Assembly: GCF_002238335.1 (NCBI RefSeq)
Contig: NZ_CP022347.1
Coordinates: 806,001-870,000 of the forward strand
From: Campylobacter avium LMG 24591
Lineage (GTDB): Bacteria > Campylobacterota > Campylobacteria > Campylobacterales > Campylobacteraceae
Direction of reading: 5' to 3'
Length of the DNA stretch: 64,000 bases
A program made the translations under genes and the position numbers. The notes beneath the pieces are model-generated. The model did no database searches, was not told the origin of the DNA, and worked only from the letters and a program-made list of their open reading frames with translations. Positions 53,692-62,656 of the stretch are shown in pieces (the first letter of the stretch is position 1; each line of letters starts with the position of its first letter).

Positions 53692-54944
53692 TCTTCAAGT
53701 CTTTTGATATTCACACCAAGTGATTTTAATTTCTCCTCAAGCCTTTCATAGCCTCTGTCTAAATGATAAATTCTATGAACCCTGCTTGTGCCTTTTGCTG
53801 CAAGTGCTGCTAGTATCAGTGCTGATGAGGCTCTTAAATCAGTGGCCATAACATCAGCAGCGTTTAGTTCTTTAGCTCCGTTTATGGTGGCTATGTGTCC
53901 ATTTAGCCTTATGTCAGCGCCCATTCTTAAAAGCTCGCTTACATGCATAAAGCGGTTCTCAAAAAGCCTTTCATCTATGATACTTGTTCCCTCAGCTTTC
54001 AAGGCAAGTGCCATAAACTGTGCTTGCATATCGGTTGGAAAGCCCGGGTATTCGCTTGTTAGAATTTCAACAGCTTGTATTTTTTTGGCTGGTATTATGG
54101 TGATTTCATCATCTTTTGTTTGTATGCCAAAGCCCATTTGCTGAAATTTGGCCAAAACTGCGTTTAAGTGTTCGTGTTTTGCTTTTTTAACTGTGATTTT
54201 TGAATTTGTAATGGCGCCCGCACAAAGATATGTCCCAGCTTCTATCCTATCAGGAATAACTGATATTTCTTTAAAGTCTAAAAGTTCGCCGTCCGTGCCA
54301 TAAATTTCAAGCTCATCGCTGCCTATGCCCTTTATATCAAGTCCGGCCTCTTTTAAAACCTCGCAAAGCTGCACAACCTCAGGTTCTTTCGCAGCATTTA
54401 TAATCCTTGTTTTGCCCTTGGCCAAAGCCGCTGCCATTATGATGTTTTCGCTACCGGTAACTGTTATTTTATCAAATACAATCTCAGCACCCTTTAACTC
54501 CCCGCTAGCTACCACATAACCTTGCTTTATGGCTATATTTGCTCCCATTTTTTCAAGTGCTAAAAGGTGTAAATCAATAGGCCTTTGCCCTATGGCACAG
54601 CCGCCTGGCAAGGATACTTCGCATTCTTTAAACCTAGCAAGCAAGGGACCTAGCGTGAGTATAGAAGCTCTCATCTTTCTTACTATGTCGTATTTTGCCT
54701 TTGTGCTGTTTAATGTGCTTGTGTCTATCTTTGCTTCGTGGTTTTCAAAGCTAAAATTTGCCCCTAAATTCTTAAGTAGCAAAAAAAGAGTGTTTATGTC
54801 TGCAACATTTGGGATATTTTTGATATTTACTTCATTTTTGGCTAGTATGCTAGATACGATGAGGGGTAGGGCGGCGTTTTTAGCGCCACTTATCTCAACA
54901 TAACCATTTAATGAATTTGTTCCTTCAATCTCTAAATAATACAT
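53688..54944 (-). CDS. murA: UDP-N-acetylglucosamine 1-carboxyvinyltransferase MurA
   Basis: First committed step of peptidoglycan synthesis. The 418-residue protein starts at the ATG at 54944 ([14 protein letters not shown]) with AAAGGA upstream. The active-site loop is [17 protein letters not shown], so the catalytic cysteine (target of fosfomycin) is present. Other blocks are [33 protein letters not shown] and [19 protein letters not shown]. Transcribed from the palindromic promoter region shared with the EamA gene; moeA follows by overlap. Confidence 0.97.
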   Translation of the reverse strand: MYYLEIEGTNSLNGYVEISGAKNAALPLIVSSILAKNEVNIKNIPNVADINTLFLLLKNLGANFSFENHEAKIDTSTLNSTKAKYDIVRKMRASILTLGPLLARFKECEVSLPGGCAIGQRPIDLHLLALEKMGANIAIKQGYVVASGELKGAEIVFDKITVTGSENIIMAAALAKGKTRIINAAKEPEVVQLCEVLKEAGLDIKGIGSDELEIYGTDGELLDFKEISVIPDRIEAGTYLCAGAITNSKITVKKAKHEHLNAVLAKFQQMGFGIQTKDDEITIIPAKKIQAVEILTSEYPGFPTDMQAQFMALALKAEGTSIIDERLFENRFMHVSELLRMGADIRLNGHIATINGAKELNAADVMATDLRASSALILAALAAKGTSRVHRIYHLDRGYERLEEKLKSLGVNIKRLEE

Positions 54945-54965
54945 AATTTTCCTTTGCAAAGTAAA

Positions 54966-54988
54966 AGCAAATTATACTATAATTTGCT
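54966..54988. promoter_or_regulatory. Palindromic divergent promoter of murA and the EamA gene
   Basis: AGCAAATTATA, C, TATAATTTGCT is a perfect 11-bp inverted repeat around one central base. It holds a TATAAT -10 box on each strand (54978-54983 for the EamA gene, 54976-54971 for murA), each about 25 bases from its start codon. The two -10 boxes are separated by one base, so two polymerases could not occupy both at once. Confidence 0.7.
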
Positions 54989-55008
54989 ATTTTATTTGAG
55001 GTTTTTTG

Positions 55009-55881
55009 GTGAATACTTATAAGTTTGGCGTTGCTTTGGTGATAATTGGTGCTGTGTTTTGGGCTTCATCTGGCGTTATGGCCGAGTCTTTGTTTAGAAA
55101 AGCATATGAAGTTGAGTGGGTGAGCTTTTATAGATTATTGCTAACAGGCATAATTTTATCCATTTTTTCGTTCAAGAAAAGCAGAATGCAAATTTTTAAA
55201 GATAGGGCCGAGTTTTTATCTTTGGCATTATTTGGCTTTTTTGGCCTTTTAATGACGCAGTATTCTTATTTTAAGGCTATTGATTATTTAGACGCTGGAA
55301 CGGCCACGATGATACAGTATTCAGCTCCCATTTTTATAATGCTCATACTTTGCGTAAAAGAAAGGGTTTTTCCTAAGAAATTTGATGTTTTGGCTTTGAT
55401 TTTACTTGTTGTGGCTATGTTTTTATTGGCTTTTAAAGGTGATTTTTCTCTTGCAAAATTTAATTTTTGGGGAATTTTTTGGGGTCTTTTAGGAGCTTTT
55501 GGCGTGGTTTATTACTCCTTAGGAGCTAGAAAAATCATAATAAAATACGGAGTTATCTTTGTTATGGCCTATGCTTCTTTGATAGGAGCTTTGGCCATGT
55601 TTTTTTGCCTGGGTTTTGAAATTCCGCTTGCAAAATTTGAGCTAAGCGGCTACATAACTATGTTTGGTATAGTTTTAATAGGCACCATAGGTGCTTTTTG
55701 CTTATATCTTAAAGGACTTGAGATTATAGGAGCTATTAAAGCCAGTATGATAGCTTGTTTGGAACCTGTTGTGGCTGCCTTGATGACTTGTCTTTTACTA
55801 GGAACTGTTTATACTTATCTTGACATCATAGCCTTTTGTATGATTATCTTTAGCGTGTACTTAAATTCAAAAAGCAAATAA
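55009..55881 (+). CDS. EamA/DMT-family transporter
   Basis: A 290-residue protein with ten hydrophobic helices in two EamA repeats: AVFWASSGVMAESLF...EVEWVSFYRLLLTGIIL in the first, and GLLGAFGVVYYSLGARKIIIKYG and LKGLEIIGAIKASMIACLEPVVAALM in the second. Metabolite or drug export is usual for the family; the substrate is unknown. GTG at 55009 is chosen because GAGG lies seven bases upstream; a TTG at 55006 is also possible. Confidence 0.87.
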   Translation: MNTYKFGVALVIIGAVFWASSGVMAESLFRKAYEVEWVSFYRLLLTGIILSIFSFKKSRMQIFKDRAEFLSLALFGFFGLLMTQYSYFKAIDYLDAGTATMIQYSAPIFIMLILCVKERVFPKKFDVLALILLVVAMFLLAFKGDFSLAKFNFWGIFWGLLGAFGVVYYSLGARKIIIKYGVIFVMAYASLIGALAMFFCLGFEIPLAKFELSGYITMFGIVLIGTIGAFCLYLKGLEIIGAIKASMIACLEPVVAALMTCLLLGTVYTYLDIIAFCMIIFSVYLNSKSK

Positions 55882-56224
55882 AACCTATTAATTTACATTG
55901 CGCGCCCAAAATATAAATAAATCTTGCGAAAATCTTTAAAAAATTCTCTCGTGCGTGATACCGTCATCTGTTCTTAAATTTAAGCCAAAAAGAAGCGATA
56001 AAAGCAAAATCACAAAAACTAGCACGCAAAAACTCGCTAGCACTTAGCAGATAAATTCAAACAATCACTTTTTCAAATATAGCTAAAATAGGCTTTCTTA
56101 GGTTTTTATGTTTCTAAAGGATACAATCAAGCTTAATTAATACTTAATTTATTTTCAAAAATACACAGAAAATACTACTTTTCTTGTATTATATTTCTAA
56201 GCAAATCAAACGAAAGGATTAACT
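55882..56224. other. 343-base intergenic region without a gene
   Basis: No open frame on either strand looks coding. The part nearest the acetate operon holds TATTATATTT at about 56188-56197, a possible -10 region, and TTAATTAATACTTAATTT upstream of it. A short inverted CTAGC...GCTAG occurs near 56019-56040. The first 150 bases are less AT-rich than typical Campylobacter spacers and may be the decayed remains of a gene. Confidence 0.4.
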
Positions 56225-56566
56225 ATGAAAAAAGTTCCAACCCGTGATGAAGCTATAAAAAAATTTAGGAATTTTGTTACTTTTAGAAACAAAATTTCAA
56301 TTTTTTTATCTTTAGTTATCATAGTTTTGTATTACCTATTTACGATAGGTATAGGTGCTTTCCCAAATCTTTTAGGTTTTAGCATAGGACCTAGCTCTAT
56401 AAGCGTTGGGATTGTTTATGGACTTGCTTTGATTATCATATCAGTCATTAGCACAGGGCTTTACACTTTTTTTGCCAATCAGCATTTTGACAAAGTTCAA
56501 AAAGAAATTTTAGAAGATTTGCAAGATAGCGGTGCCTTGAAAGACTTGCAAGACGGAAAGGTGTAG
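56225..56566 (+). CDS. DUF485 membrane protein, ActP partner
   Basis: A 113-residue protein with two transmembrane helices (about 25-47 and 62-84) and charged ends, matching the DUF485 (YjcH) family that almost always precedes the acetate symporter gene. GAAAGGA is present upstream. Two bases separate it from actP. Its biochemical role is unproven; an accessory or regulatory subunit is assumed. Confidence 0.87.
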   Translation: MKKVPTRDEAIKKFRNFVTFRNKISIFLSLVIIVLYYLFTIGIGAFPNLLGFSIGPSSISVGIVYGLALIIISVISTGLYTFFANQHFDKVQKEILEDLQDSGALKDLQDGKV

Positions 56567-56568
56567 AT

Positions 56569-58212
56569 ATGAAAAAGATTTTATTAGCTTTATTTTTTGC
56601 TTCAAATTTATTTGCAGCAGCCATAGAAACAGGTGGTGCAAAGTCAGAGTTTAATCCAATAGCAGTTACTATGTTTGCTATCTTTGTTATTGCTACTTTG
56701 GGGATTACTTATTATTCAAACAAAAAATCCCAATCAGCAAGCAGCTTTTACACGGCCGGCGGAAACATAACAGGCATGCAAAACGGCACGGCAATAGCTG
56801 GTGATTTCATGAGTGCTGCCTCTTTCCTAGGAATTACCGCACTTGTTTTTACAAACGGATTTGATGGGCTTATTTACTCCATAGGATTTTTGGTTGGTTG
56901 GCCTATAGTTTTATTTTTAATAGCTGAAAAATTCAGGAATTTAGGCAAATTTACCTTTGCAGATATAACAGCTTACAGACTTGATGTAAAACCTATTCGT
57001 ATTATATCAGCAATTTCAGGGCTTTGTGTGATTGTATTTTATCTCATAGCGCAAATGGTCGGAGCAGGGCAGCTCATACAAGTGCTTTTTGGCTTGCCTT
57101 ACACTGTGGCTGTGATTATAGTCGGTATTTTAATGATATGTTATGTTGTTTTTGGCGGAATGCACGCAACTACTTGGGTGCAAATAATTAAGGCTATTAT
57201 GCTTTTACTAGGAACCACTTTTATGGCTTTGATGATTTTGTATTTGACTAAATTTGACTTGTCTTATTATTTTTCACAAGCCATACAAAATCACCCAAAA
57301 GGTGCTAGTATAATGCTTCCAGGAACTTTCTTGCCCGACACAGTTTCAGCTGTTTCTTTGGGACTTGCCTTGATGTTTGGAACTGCTGGGCTTCCTCATA
57401 TCTTGATGAGATTTTTCACAGTTAAGGACGCGAAAGAGGCTAGAAAGTCTGTATTTTACGCTACCGGTTTGATAGGGTATTTTTACATCCTTACCTTTAT
57501 CATAGGCTTTGGAGCTATAGCTCTTTTAATGGGCAATCCAGAATACACAAACGCTGATGGAAGCTTTAACGGTGCTACTAATATGGTGGCAGTTATTTTG
57601 GCTAAGGCTATTGGTGGGGATTATTTCTTGGGCTTTATTTCAGCTGTTGCATTTGCAACTATTTTAGCTGTTGTTGCCGGACTTGCTATATCAGGAGCTG
57701 GAGCTATATCTCACGATTTATTTGTAAATGTTTGCAAAAACGGAGTGTGCGATCCTAAACTTGAAATGAGAGTTACAAAGATAGCTACGGTTGGACTTGG
57801 AATTTTAGCTATTATTCTTGGCATAGTTTTTGAAAATCAAAATGTCGCCTTTACGGTTGGACTTGCCTTCGCCATAGCAGCAAGTGTGAATTTCCCTATA
57901 CTCTTACTAAGTATTTATTGGAGTGGCTTAACTACAAAGGGTGCTTTTTGGGGAGGTTTAATAGGGCTTGTAACCGTTATGTCTCTTGTTATACTTTCAC
58001 CTAGTGTTTGGGTAAAAAGCTTTGGTTTTGCTGAGGCTATATTTCCTTATGATCACCCAGCCATCTTTTCTATGCCTTTAACCTTTGTCTTGGTTTATCT
58101 AATTTCTAAATTTGATAATTCTGCAAGGGCAAAGATTGATAGAGAGGGCTTTAAAGCACAAGACTTTAGAGCACAAAGCGGCGTTGGTATAAGCGAGGCC
58201 GTGGCACACTAA
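56569..58212 (+). CDS. actP: Cation/acetate symporter ActP
   Basis: A sodium:solute symporter family protein of 547 residues with about 13-14 helices and a cleavable-looking leader ([16 protein letters not shown]). It has the ActP features [33 protein letters not shown] and [30 protein letters not shown], plus [20 protein letters not shown]. The DUF485 gene upstream supports the acetate assignment. It allows uptake of short-chain acids. Confidence 0.93.
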   Translation: MKKILLALFFASNLFAAAIETGGAKSEFNPIAVTMFAIFVIATLGITYYSNKKSQSASSFYTAGGNITGMQNGTAIAGDFMSAASFLGITALVFTNGFDGLIYSIGFLVGWPIVLFLIAEKFRNLGKFTFADITAYRLDVKPIRIISAISGLCVIVFYLIAQMVGAGQLIQVLFGLPYTVAVIIVGILMICYVVFGGMHATTWVQIIKAIMLLLGTTFMALMILYLTKFDLSYYFSQAIQNHPKGASIMLPGTFLPDTVSAVSLGLALMFGTAGLPHILMRFFTVKDAKEARKSVFYATGLIGYFYILTFIIGFGAIALLMGNPEYTNADGSFNGATNMVAVILAKAIGGDYFLGFISAVAFATILAVVAGLAISGAGAISHDLFVNVCKNGVCDPKLEMRVTKIATVGLGILAIILGIVFENQNVAFTVGLAFAIAASVNFPILLLSIYWSGLTTKGAFWGGLIGLVTVMSLVILSPSVWVKSFGFAEAIFPYDHPAIFSMPLTFVLVYLISKFDNSARAKIDREGFKAQDFRAQSGVGISEAVAH

Positions 58213-58215
58213 AAT

Positions 58216-58241
58216 TATAGGGACAAGCTTTTGTCCCTATA
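58216..58241. terminator. Bidirectional terminator between actP and the SGNH gene
   Basis: TATAGGGACAA, loop GCTT, TTGTCCCTATA: a perfect 11-bp stem between two convergent genes, followed by TGAATTTTTA on the + side and AATTTTAG on the minus side. Confidence 0.87.
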
Positions 58242-58248
58242 TGAATTT

Positions 58249-60072
58249 TTACTTTTTGCTTTGTCTTTCCTTAAATTCTTTTTTCAATCTCTTACTTTCA
58301 AAGTAAAATTTGATATACCCTCCCTTATACCAAGACTTATCAGCTTTCATAAGCGCAAGTCCTAGCTTATAAGTTAGACATTCCTTTTCTTTTAAGGCTG
58401 CTTCATAGTCTGGATATGAAGCTAAAGGAGGAAGCTTTAAAGAAGGATTTTTTGAAATTTTATCATTATAAGTTTTTTGCTCAGCCTTGTATTTTTCTTT
58501 TATATAAGATAAAACATAAGGAAGTCTTATGTAGCCCTTTATACTTTTTGAATTTAGTATTAAGGCTTGTCCAAGTTTATAAGCTAAGTGATTTTGCACT
58601 CTAAGTTTTGCACTTGTGTGTATATTTGGATAAGGATTTTTTGTATCTGCTAAAATTTGTTCTAAATCTCTTATTTTTTGATTTAATATTTTACTTTCTA
58701 ATATATCTTTATGAGTAAAACCTAAATCTTTTTCTAGTATCTTATTTTTAAGTTCTTTTCTTTTTACCTTTTCTTCTAAAAACCTAATATTTAAGATTTT
58801 TTCTTTTTGTTCTGGTGAGTTTAGACTTTCTTTTAAAGAAGTATTTTCGTTTTTTAAGTTTGAAAGTTCATTTTCTAAATGAGCCTTTTGCTCATTAACT
58901 ATACGTTTTAAGCTCTCTATATTTGCATTAGAAAAAACATTATTTAAAAAATCCTCGATTAATTCTTTATAAAAAACAGCATTAGGATATAGATGTAAGA
59001 AATCATACTCCTTTGAAGTCTGTATAAAATTCCCACTAAAGGCTATCTCATCAGCCTTGAATTCGCCCTTTACAAGTAAAATATCTACAAGTGCAAAATA
59101 ATCTATATAATTTTTCTCGTGAAAATATCCTTGATTTAAGCTTTTATTATCCTCATTAAAATATATATAAGTTTCATCATCTATTATAAAGCTATCTTTA
59201 AAGGGCTGAAAATAAAAATAAGCATTAGATGAGACTATAAATTCCTTATTTTTGTTTTTAAATATAAGGCTAGAAGAAAGCCACCATTTGGACAAATCAA
59301 GTTTTTTATCAAAATTATAAGAAGTAAAACCTAGAATTTTATAGCCCTTATACTCTTTTGCTATCTTAAAGGCTGTATTTTTATCTAGCACATAGGCTTT
59401 TTGTTTACTAGCAATTATCTTTTTTTCTTTTAGCTCGCCTTTTGCAAGTTTCATATCCTTTGGACTTAAAAGCCTGTATTCTACATCTTTCTTTTTCAAA
59501 GTTAGTTTTTTAGGATATAAAAATTTATCTAAATTTTTAGCTATGTTTAAGCCAAGATCAAACATTATGCTCTTTAATTGGTGGTTATTATCCTTTGTGC
59601 AAAGGGTAAAAAAGTAGTTAATGTCATTTTCTAGATAGTATTTAAGCACATTTATATAATTAAAGCCATATTTATCACAAAAAAAACTATGGATATTTGC
59701 TATATCTATTTCTAAACTTATTTCGTTATTTTTCACATTAGAATTTGGTAAAAGCAGGACTAAAATTTTTGTATTTAGCTTATAAAGCTCTTCATACAAG
59801 CCTTGTATCAAGTTTATAAAATACTGCCTTGTATGCCATTTAGTATGATATACTATACCAAAATCACAAATATTTGTCTCAAGTATTATTAAATCAGCAC
59901 TTTGTAAATGTTTTACCTCTTCTTCATGAAAAATTGCTCTCATCTTGCTTAATGATCCAGTGGCTCCCATAGATAAATTAACAAGTTCAACACCTTCTAC
60001 ACTAGAGAGCCCAGAATTTAGTCTAAAGGGCATACAAGAATTCGAAGCACCAAGCAGGACAATTTTTTTCAT
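58249..60072 (-). CDS. SGNH/GDSL-like protein with Campylobacter surface-glycan C-terminal module
   Basis: A 607-residue protein. The N-terminal part (1-170) follows the SGNH hydrolase layout: block I IVLLGASNSCM with the likely catalytic serine, block II NLSMGATGS, block III ILETNICDF, and a late histidine in DNNHQLK, so O-acyl esterase or transferase activity is plausible. The middle (200-385) is unrecognised. A coiled coil (about 400-440) leads into the C-terminal module shared with 36399-38057 (YKLGQALI, YKLGLALM, then YKGGYIKF and RLKKEFK). It overlaps the AMP-ligase gene by ATGA and is last in a four-gene operon. Confidence 0.82.
   Translation of the reverse strand: MKKIVLLGASNSCMPFRLNSGLSSVEGVELVNLSMGATGSLSKMRAIFHEEEVKHLQSADLIILETNICDFGIVYHTKWHTRQYFINLIQGLYEELYKLNTKILVLLLPNSNVKNNEISLEIDIANIHSFFCDKYGFNYINVLKYYLENDINYFFTLCTKDNNHQLKSIMFDLGLNIAKNLDKFLYPKKLTLKKKDVEYRLLSPKDMKLAKGELKEKKIIASKQKAYVLDKNTAFKIAKEYKGYKILGFTSYNFDKKLDLSKWWLSSSLIFKNKNKEFIVSSNAYFYFQPFKDSFIIDDETYIYFNEDNKSLNQGYFHEKNYIDYFALVDILLVKGEFKADEIAFSGNFIQTSKEYDFLHLYPNAVFYKELIEDFLNNVFSNANIESLKRIVNEQKAHLENELSNLKNENTSLKESLNSPEQKEKILNIRFLEEKVKRKELKNKILEKDLGFTHKDILESKILNQKIRDLEQILADTKNPYPNIHTSAKLRVQNHLAYKLGQALILNSKSIKGYIRLPYVLSYIKEKYKAEQKTYNDKISKNPSLKLPPLASYPDYEAALKEKECLTYKLGLALMKADKSWYKGGYIKFYFESKRLKKEFKERQSKK
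58310..58800 (-). repeat. Copy 2 of the long coding repeat (shared C-terminal module)
   Basis: About 490 bases highly similar to 36440-36910, in the same orientation some 22 kb away. Here the reading frame after the module is intact and has no poly-G tract, which gives the reference for judging the frameshift in copy 1. Limits are approximate. Confidence 0.85.
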
Positions 60073-61409
60073 TTTCTTACCTTTTTAAATCTAGAGCTTA
60101 TCTTAAGCTCATCTACAAAATCAATCTTAGCAGGTATTTTAAAAGCAGCTATTTTTTTAGCTTTTAAAAAGCTTTTTATCTCTTTTTTAAGCTCAAACAT
60201 ATCTCTTTTTTCCTCATCTTTTAAGACTATCTTAGCACAGACCATTTGTCCTGTTAGGGCATTAGTTTTGCCATAAACTAGGCAGTCTTTTACAAAATCA
60301 AGCTCCAAAAGCACAGCTTCAAGCTCCTGCGGCAAAACTTTTTCTCCTCCTACATTGATAAGCTCTTTGCTTCGCCCGATTATCTTTAGATACTGCTCGC
60401 CGTTAATTTCCTTAAGCTCCACCAAATCACCCGTAGCAAAATACCCATCCTTATCAAAAACCGAATTATCGGCGTTTATATAGCCAAGACTTTGGGTTTT
60501 GCTCTTTAAAAAAAGCTCATTATCTATTATTTTATACTCCACATTTTCAAGCTTTATGTAGTTTTCATAGCTTTTTGTTTGATTTATGCCTACCTCGCTT
60601 GTGCCAAAGGTTTGATGAAAACGAACCTTTGGAAATTCCTTTTTTAGTCTTTCTAGTAAGGATTCTGGCATTTTTTCCGTGCCATAAGTTATTAGCTTTA
60701 GTGAGCTTAAATCATATCTTTGTTTTAAATTTGAGAGTAAAAATAAATTCAAAAGCGAGGGCGAGGCCGGAAGTAGGGCGATTTTATATTTTTGTATGCA
60801 AGATGCTATTAGCTCTACATTTTTTCTATCCTTTATAGCAACGCCACAAGCTCCAAGACTTAAGCAGTTAAAAAGGGTGTTAAGCCCGCCTATATGATCA
60901 AACATCAAAAAAAGCAAGATATTCATCTTTTTTGCTTTTTTATCTAAAAAGGGCGAAAGTAACTTATCTAAGCTATGAACTATAGCCTTTGGTTTACCTG
61001 TGCTACCGCTTGAAAAAAGTATAAGTCCTGCCTCATCTTTTTTGATGAGTTCATTTATAAAATCGTGCTTAAAATTTGCATTTTCCTCATAAAATTTCAA
61101 CTCTTTATCCTCATAAAGTGCGTAAATTCCAGCTTCTTTTATCTTATCTTTTATCTCATCATCTTTTATAAATGGAACTATTATCCTTTTTAGCTCAACA
61201 CAGGCTAAGAAAAAACTCACACTATCAAGGTCAAAATCCCCGCGAAGTGCTAGAATTTTATCCTTGCTTATGTCTTTTATAAGGGCTAGTTTTTCTTTTA
61301 CATTTTCTAGTAAATCCTTATAAGTAAAGCTTTCATCATCATAAATCAAGGCTATTTGCTTTTCATAGCCACAAAGTTTTTGTAAAAATTTAGAGCTAAA
61401 CTCACTCAT
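60069..61409 (-). CDS. AMP-forming acyl or aminoacyl ligase
   Basis: A 446-residue adenylate-forming enzyme, short for the family. The A3 motif is LILFSSGSTGKPKAIVHS (about 131-148), followed by FHQTFGTSEVGINQT (A5), FATGDLVEL (A7) and GRSKELINVGGEKVLPQELEAVL (A8). The final ISSRFKKVRK supplies the A10 lysine region. The substrate cannot be read, but the co-transcribed acyl carrier protein suggests that it loads an acyl or amino acid onto that carrier, as in DltA-like systems. Overlaps both neighbours. Confidence 0.88.
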   Translation of the reverse strand: MSEFSSKFLQKLCGYEKQIALIYDDESFTYKDLLENVKEKLALIKDISKDKILALRGDFDLDSVSFFLACVELKRIIVPFIKDDEIKDKIKEAGIYALYEDKELKFYEENANFKHDFINELIKKDEAGLILFSSGSTGKPKAIVHSLDKLLSPFLDKKAKKMNILLFLMFDHIGGLNTLFNCLSLGACGVAIKDRKNVELIASCIQKYKIALLPASPSLLNLFLLSNLKQRYDLSSLKLITYGTEKMPESLLERLKKEFPKVRFHQTFGTSEVGINQTKSYENYIKLENVEYKIIDNELFLKSKTQSLGYINADNSVFDKDGYFATGDLVELKEINGEQYLKIIGRSKELINVGGEKVLPQELEAVLLELDFVKDCLVYGKTNALTGQMVCAKIVLKDEEKRDMFELKKEIKSFLKAKKIAAFKIPAKIDFVDELKISSRFKKVRK

Positions 61410-62124
61410 AAACCCCTCCTAAAAACACGGTTTGAGCTGTTATAAATTCACTTTTTTCATCTAAGAAAAAATTTATGACATTTAGCACATCCTCAAATTT
61501 CCCTAGTCTTTTTATGGCTTGTTTTTCTAATAACTCATCTATCTTTTGCTGCGGGATATTTTTTATAAGGTCAGTTTGTATGGGCGTTGGAGCTACGACA
61601 TTTACCGTTATACCAAAAGGAGCTAACTCCTTAGCACAGGTTTGACTTAAATTTATGATAGCAGCCTTTGAAGCAGCGTAAACAGCCTCGCCCTCTAGCC
61701 TTAAAGCACTAGCAACCGTGCTAAAATTTACTATCCTATAAGGATATGCCTTTTCTTGCTTTTTATAATTTATGGACATTAGCTTAGCAACCTCTCTTAA
61801 AAGCAAAAAAGAGCCAAAAACATTTGTTTTAAAAACAGATTCAAGACTTTTAAAAGGAGTTGTTAAGCAGTGGTTCATCGCTGCAATACCCGCATTATTT
61901 AAAAGCACATCTATGCCTTGAAATTCAAGCTTAATCTGCCTTATCATAGAAGCAACAGCCTTTTCATCGCTTATATCAAGACTAAAATGCCTGTAGTTTT
62001 GATGAGATATAGAGCCCTCTTTTCTAGAACAGCCACAAACTATGTGTCCCTTGTCTAAAAAATGCTGGGCTAAAAACTTGCCTATGCCTTTTCTAGTGCC
62101 TGTTATGAGTATGATTTTTGACAT
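61402..62124 (-). CDS. Short-chain dehydrogenase/reductase (FabG-like)
   Basis: A 240-residue SDR with the NAD(P) motif TGTRKGIG (8-15), LLNNAG, the catalytic serine region VNFSTVAS and YAASK. An arginine after the first strand and the FabG-like tail fit NADPH use and reduction of a carrier-bound 3-oxo group, but other substrates are possible. Its start shares one base with the stop of the acyl carrier protein gene, and it overlaps the ligase gene by eight bases. Confidence 0.9.
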   Translation of the reverse strand: MSKIILITGTRKGIGKFLAQHFLDKGHIVCGCSRKEGSISHQNYRHFSLDISDEKAVASMIRQIKLEFQGIDVLLNNAGIAAMNHCLTTPFKSLESVFKTNVFGSFLLLREVAKLMSINYKKQEKAYPYRIVNFSTVASALRLEGEAVYAASKAAIINLSQTCAKELAPFGITVNVVAPTPIQTDLIKNIPQQKIDELLEKQAIKRLGKFEDVLNVINFFLDEKSEFITAQTVFLGGVYE

Positions 62125-62414
62125 TAAAGTTCTTTTATCTTGCTATCAACATAGGCTATTAGTGAGCCTACATCTTTGAGCGGCGAATTTTTCGCACTCA
62201 TCATCTTATCATCAGCTAGCACAACTTCCTTATCTAGTTTTTGAGAAAAAAAGTCCTCAAGCTCAGCTACAAGCCTTACCATGCCAAGAGAATCAAGCTT
62301 CCCGCCAAAGCCGGTGTAAATTTTTGTCTGCTCGTTAGCATTTTTAAAGTCCTCTATCTCGTAATCATCTGCAAGTGAGGCTAAAAGCTCTAAAACAAGA
62401 CTTTTTGTATCCAT
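62124..62414 (-). CDS. Dedicated acyl carrier protein
   Basis: A 96-residue carrier protein. The phosphopantetheine serine lies in KLDSLGMVRLVAELEDFF (Ser in DSLGM), with the usual four-helix pattern and acidic character. It is not the housekeeping AcpP, which is shorter and has the DSLDTVE form. First gene of the four-gene operon; AAAGGAT precedes the ATG. Confidence 0.9.
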   Translation of the reverse strand: MDTKSLVLELLASLADDYEIEDFKNANEQTKIYTGFGGKLDSLGMVRLVAELEDFFSQKLDKEVVLADDKMMSAKNSPLKDVGSLIAYVDSKIKEL

Positions 62415-62436
62415 TTTAATCCTTTCTTAAAAAAAT

Positions 62437-62463
62437 ATTTTATTTGTACAAAAAAAAAAAAAA
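62437..62463 (-). promoter_or_regulatory. T14 tract and putative -10 box of the carrier-protein operon
   Basis: On the minus strand 14 T (62463-62450) are followed by GTACAAATAAAATATT, whose TAAAAT (62442-62437) is a possible -10 box about 23 bases before the ATG at 62414. The T run occupies the spacer or -35 region, so a length change could switch or tune expression. The arrangement parallels the T13 tract before the sulfotransferase gene. Confidence 0.5.
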
Positions 62464-62494
62464 CGATTTGCAAACAAAGTTAAATTTCACACTG

Positions 62495-62500
62495 TATAAT
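62495..62500 (+). promoter_or_regulatory. -10 box of the thiC transcript
   Basis: TATAAT in ACTGTATAATTTG, ending 12 bases before the start of the riboswitch, as expected for a leader transcript. Confidence 0.65.
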
Positions 62501-62510
62501 TTGCCTCATA

Positions 62511-62596
62511 AATGACGGGAGCTTGTGATACAGGCTGAGAGTAAGCTAAAAGCTTAGACCGAACCGGACCTAGATAATGCTAGCGGCGGGAGAATT
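62511..62596 (+). promoter_or_regulatory. TPP riboswitch (THI element) controlling thiC
   Basis: The conserved THI-box features are present in order: ACGGGAG, CAGGCTGAGAG, a P3 hairpin (AAGCTAAAAGCTT), GACCGAACCGGACCTAGATAATGCTAGCG and GCGGGAGAA. The thiC ATG lies about 60 bases beyond. Binding of thiamine pyrophosphate should reduce thiC expression. I see no strong intrinsic terminator between element and gene, so control may act on translation. Confidence 0.94.
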
Positions 62597-62656
62597 TATC
62601 TACTTTTACATACTTTTATACCCTTCATTTATCCAAATTTTTCTCAAAGGATAAAG

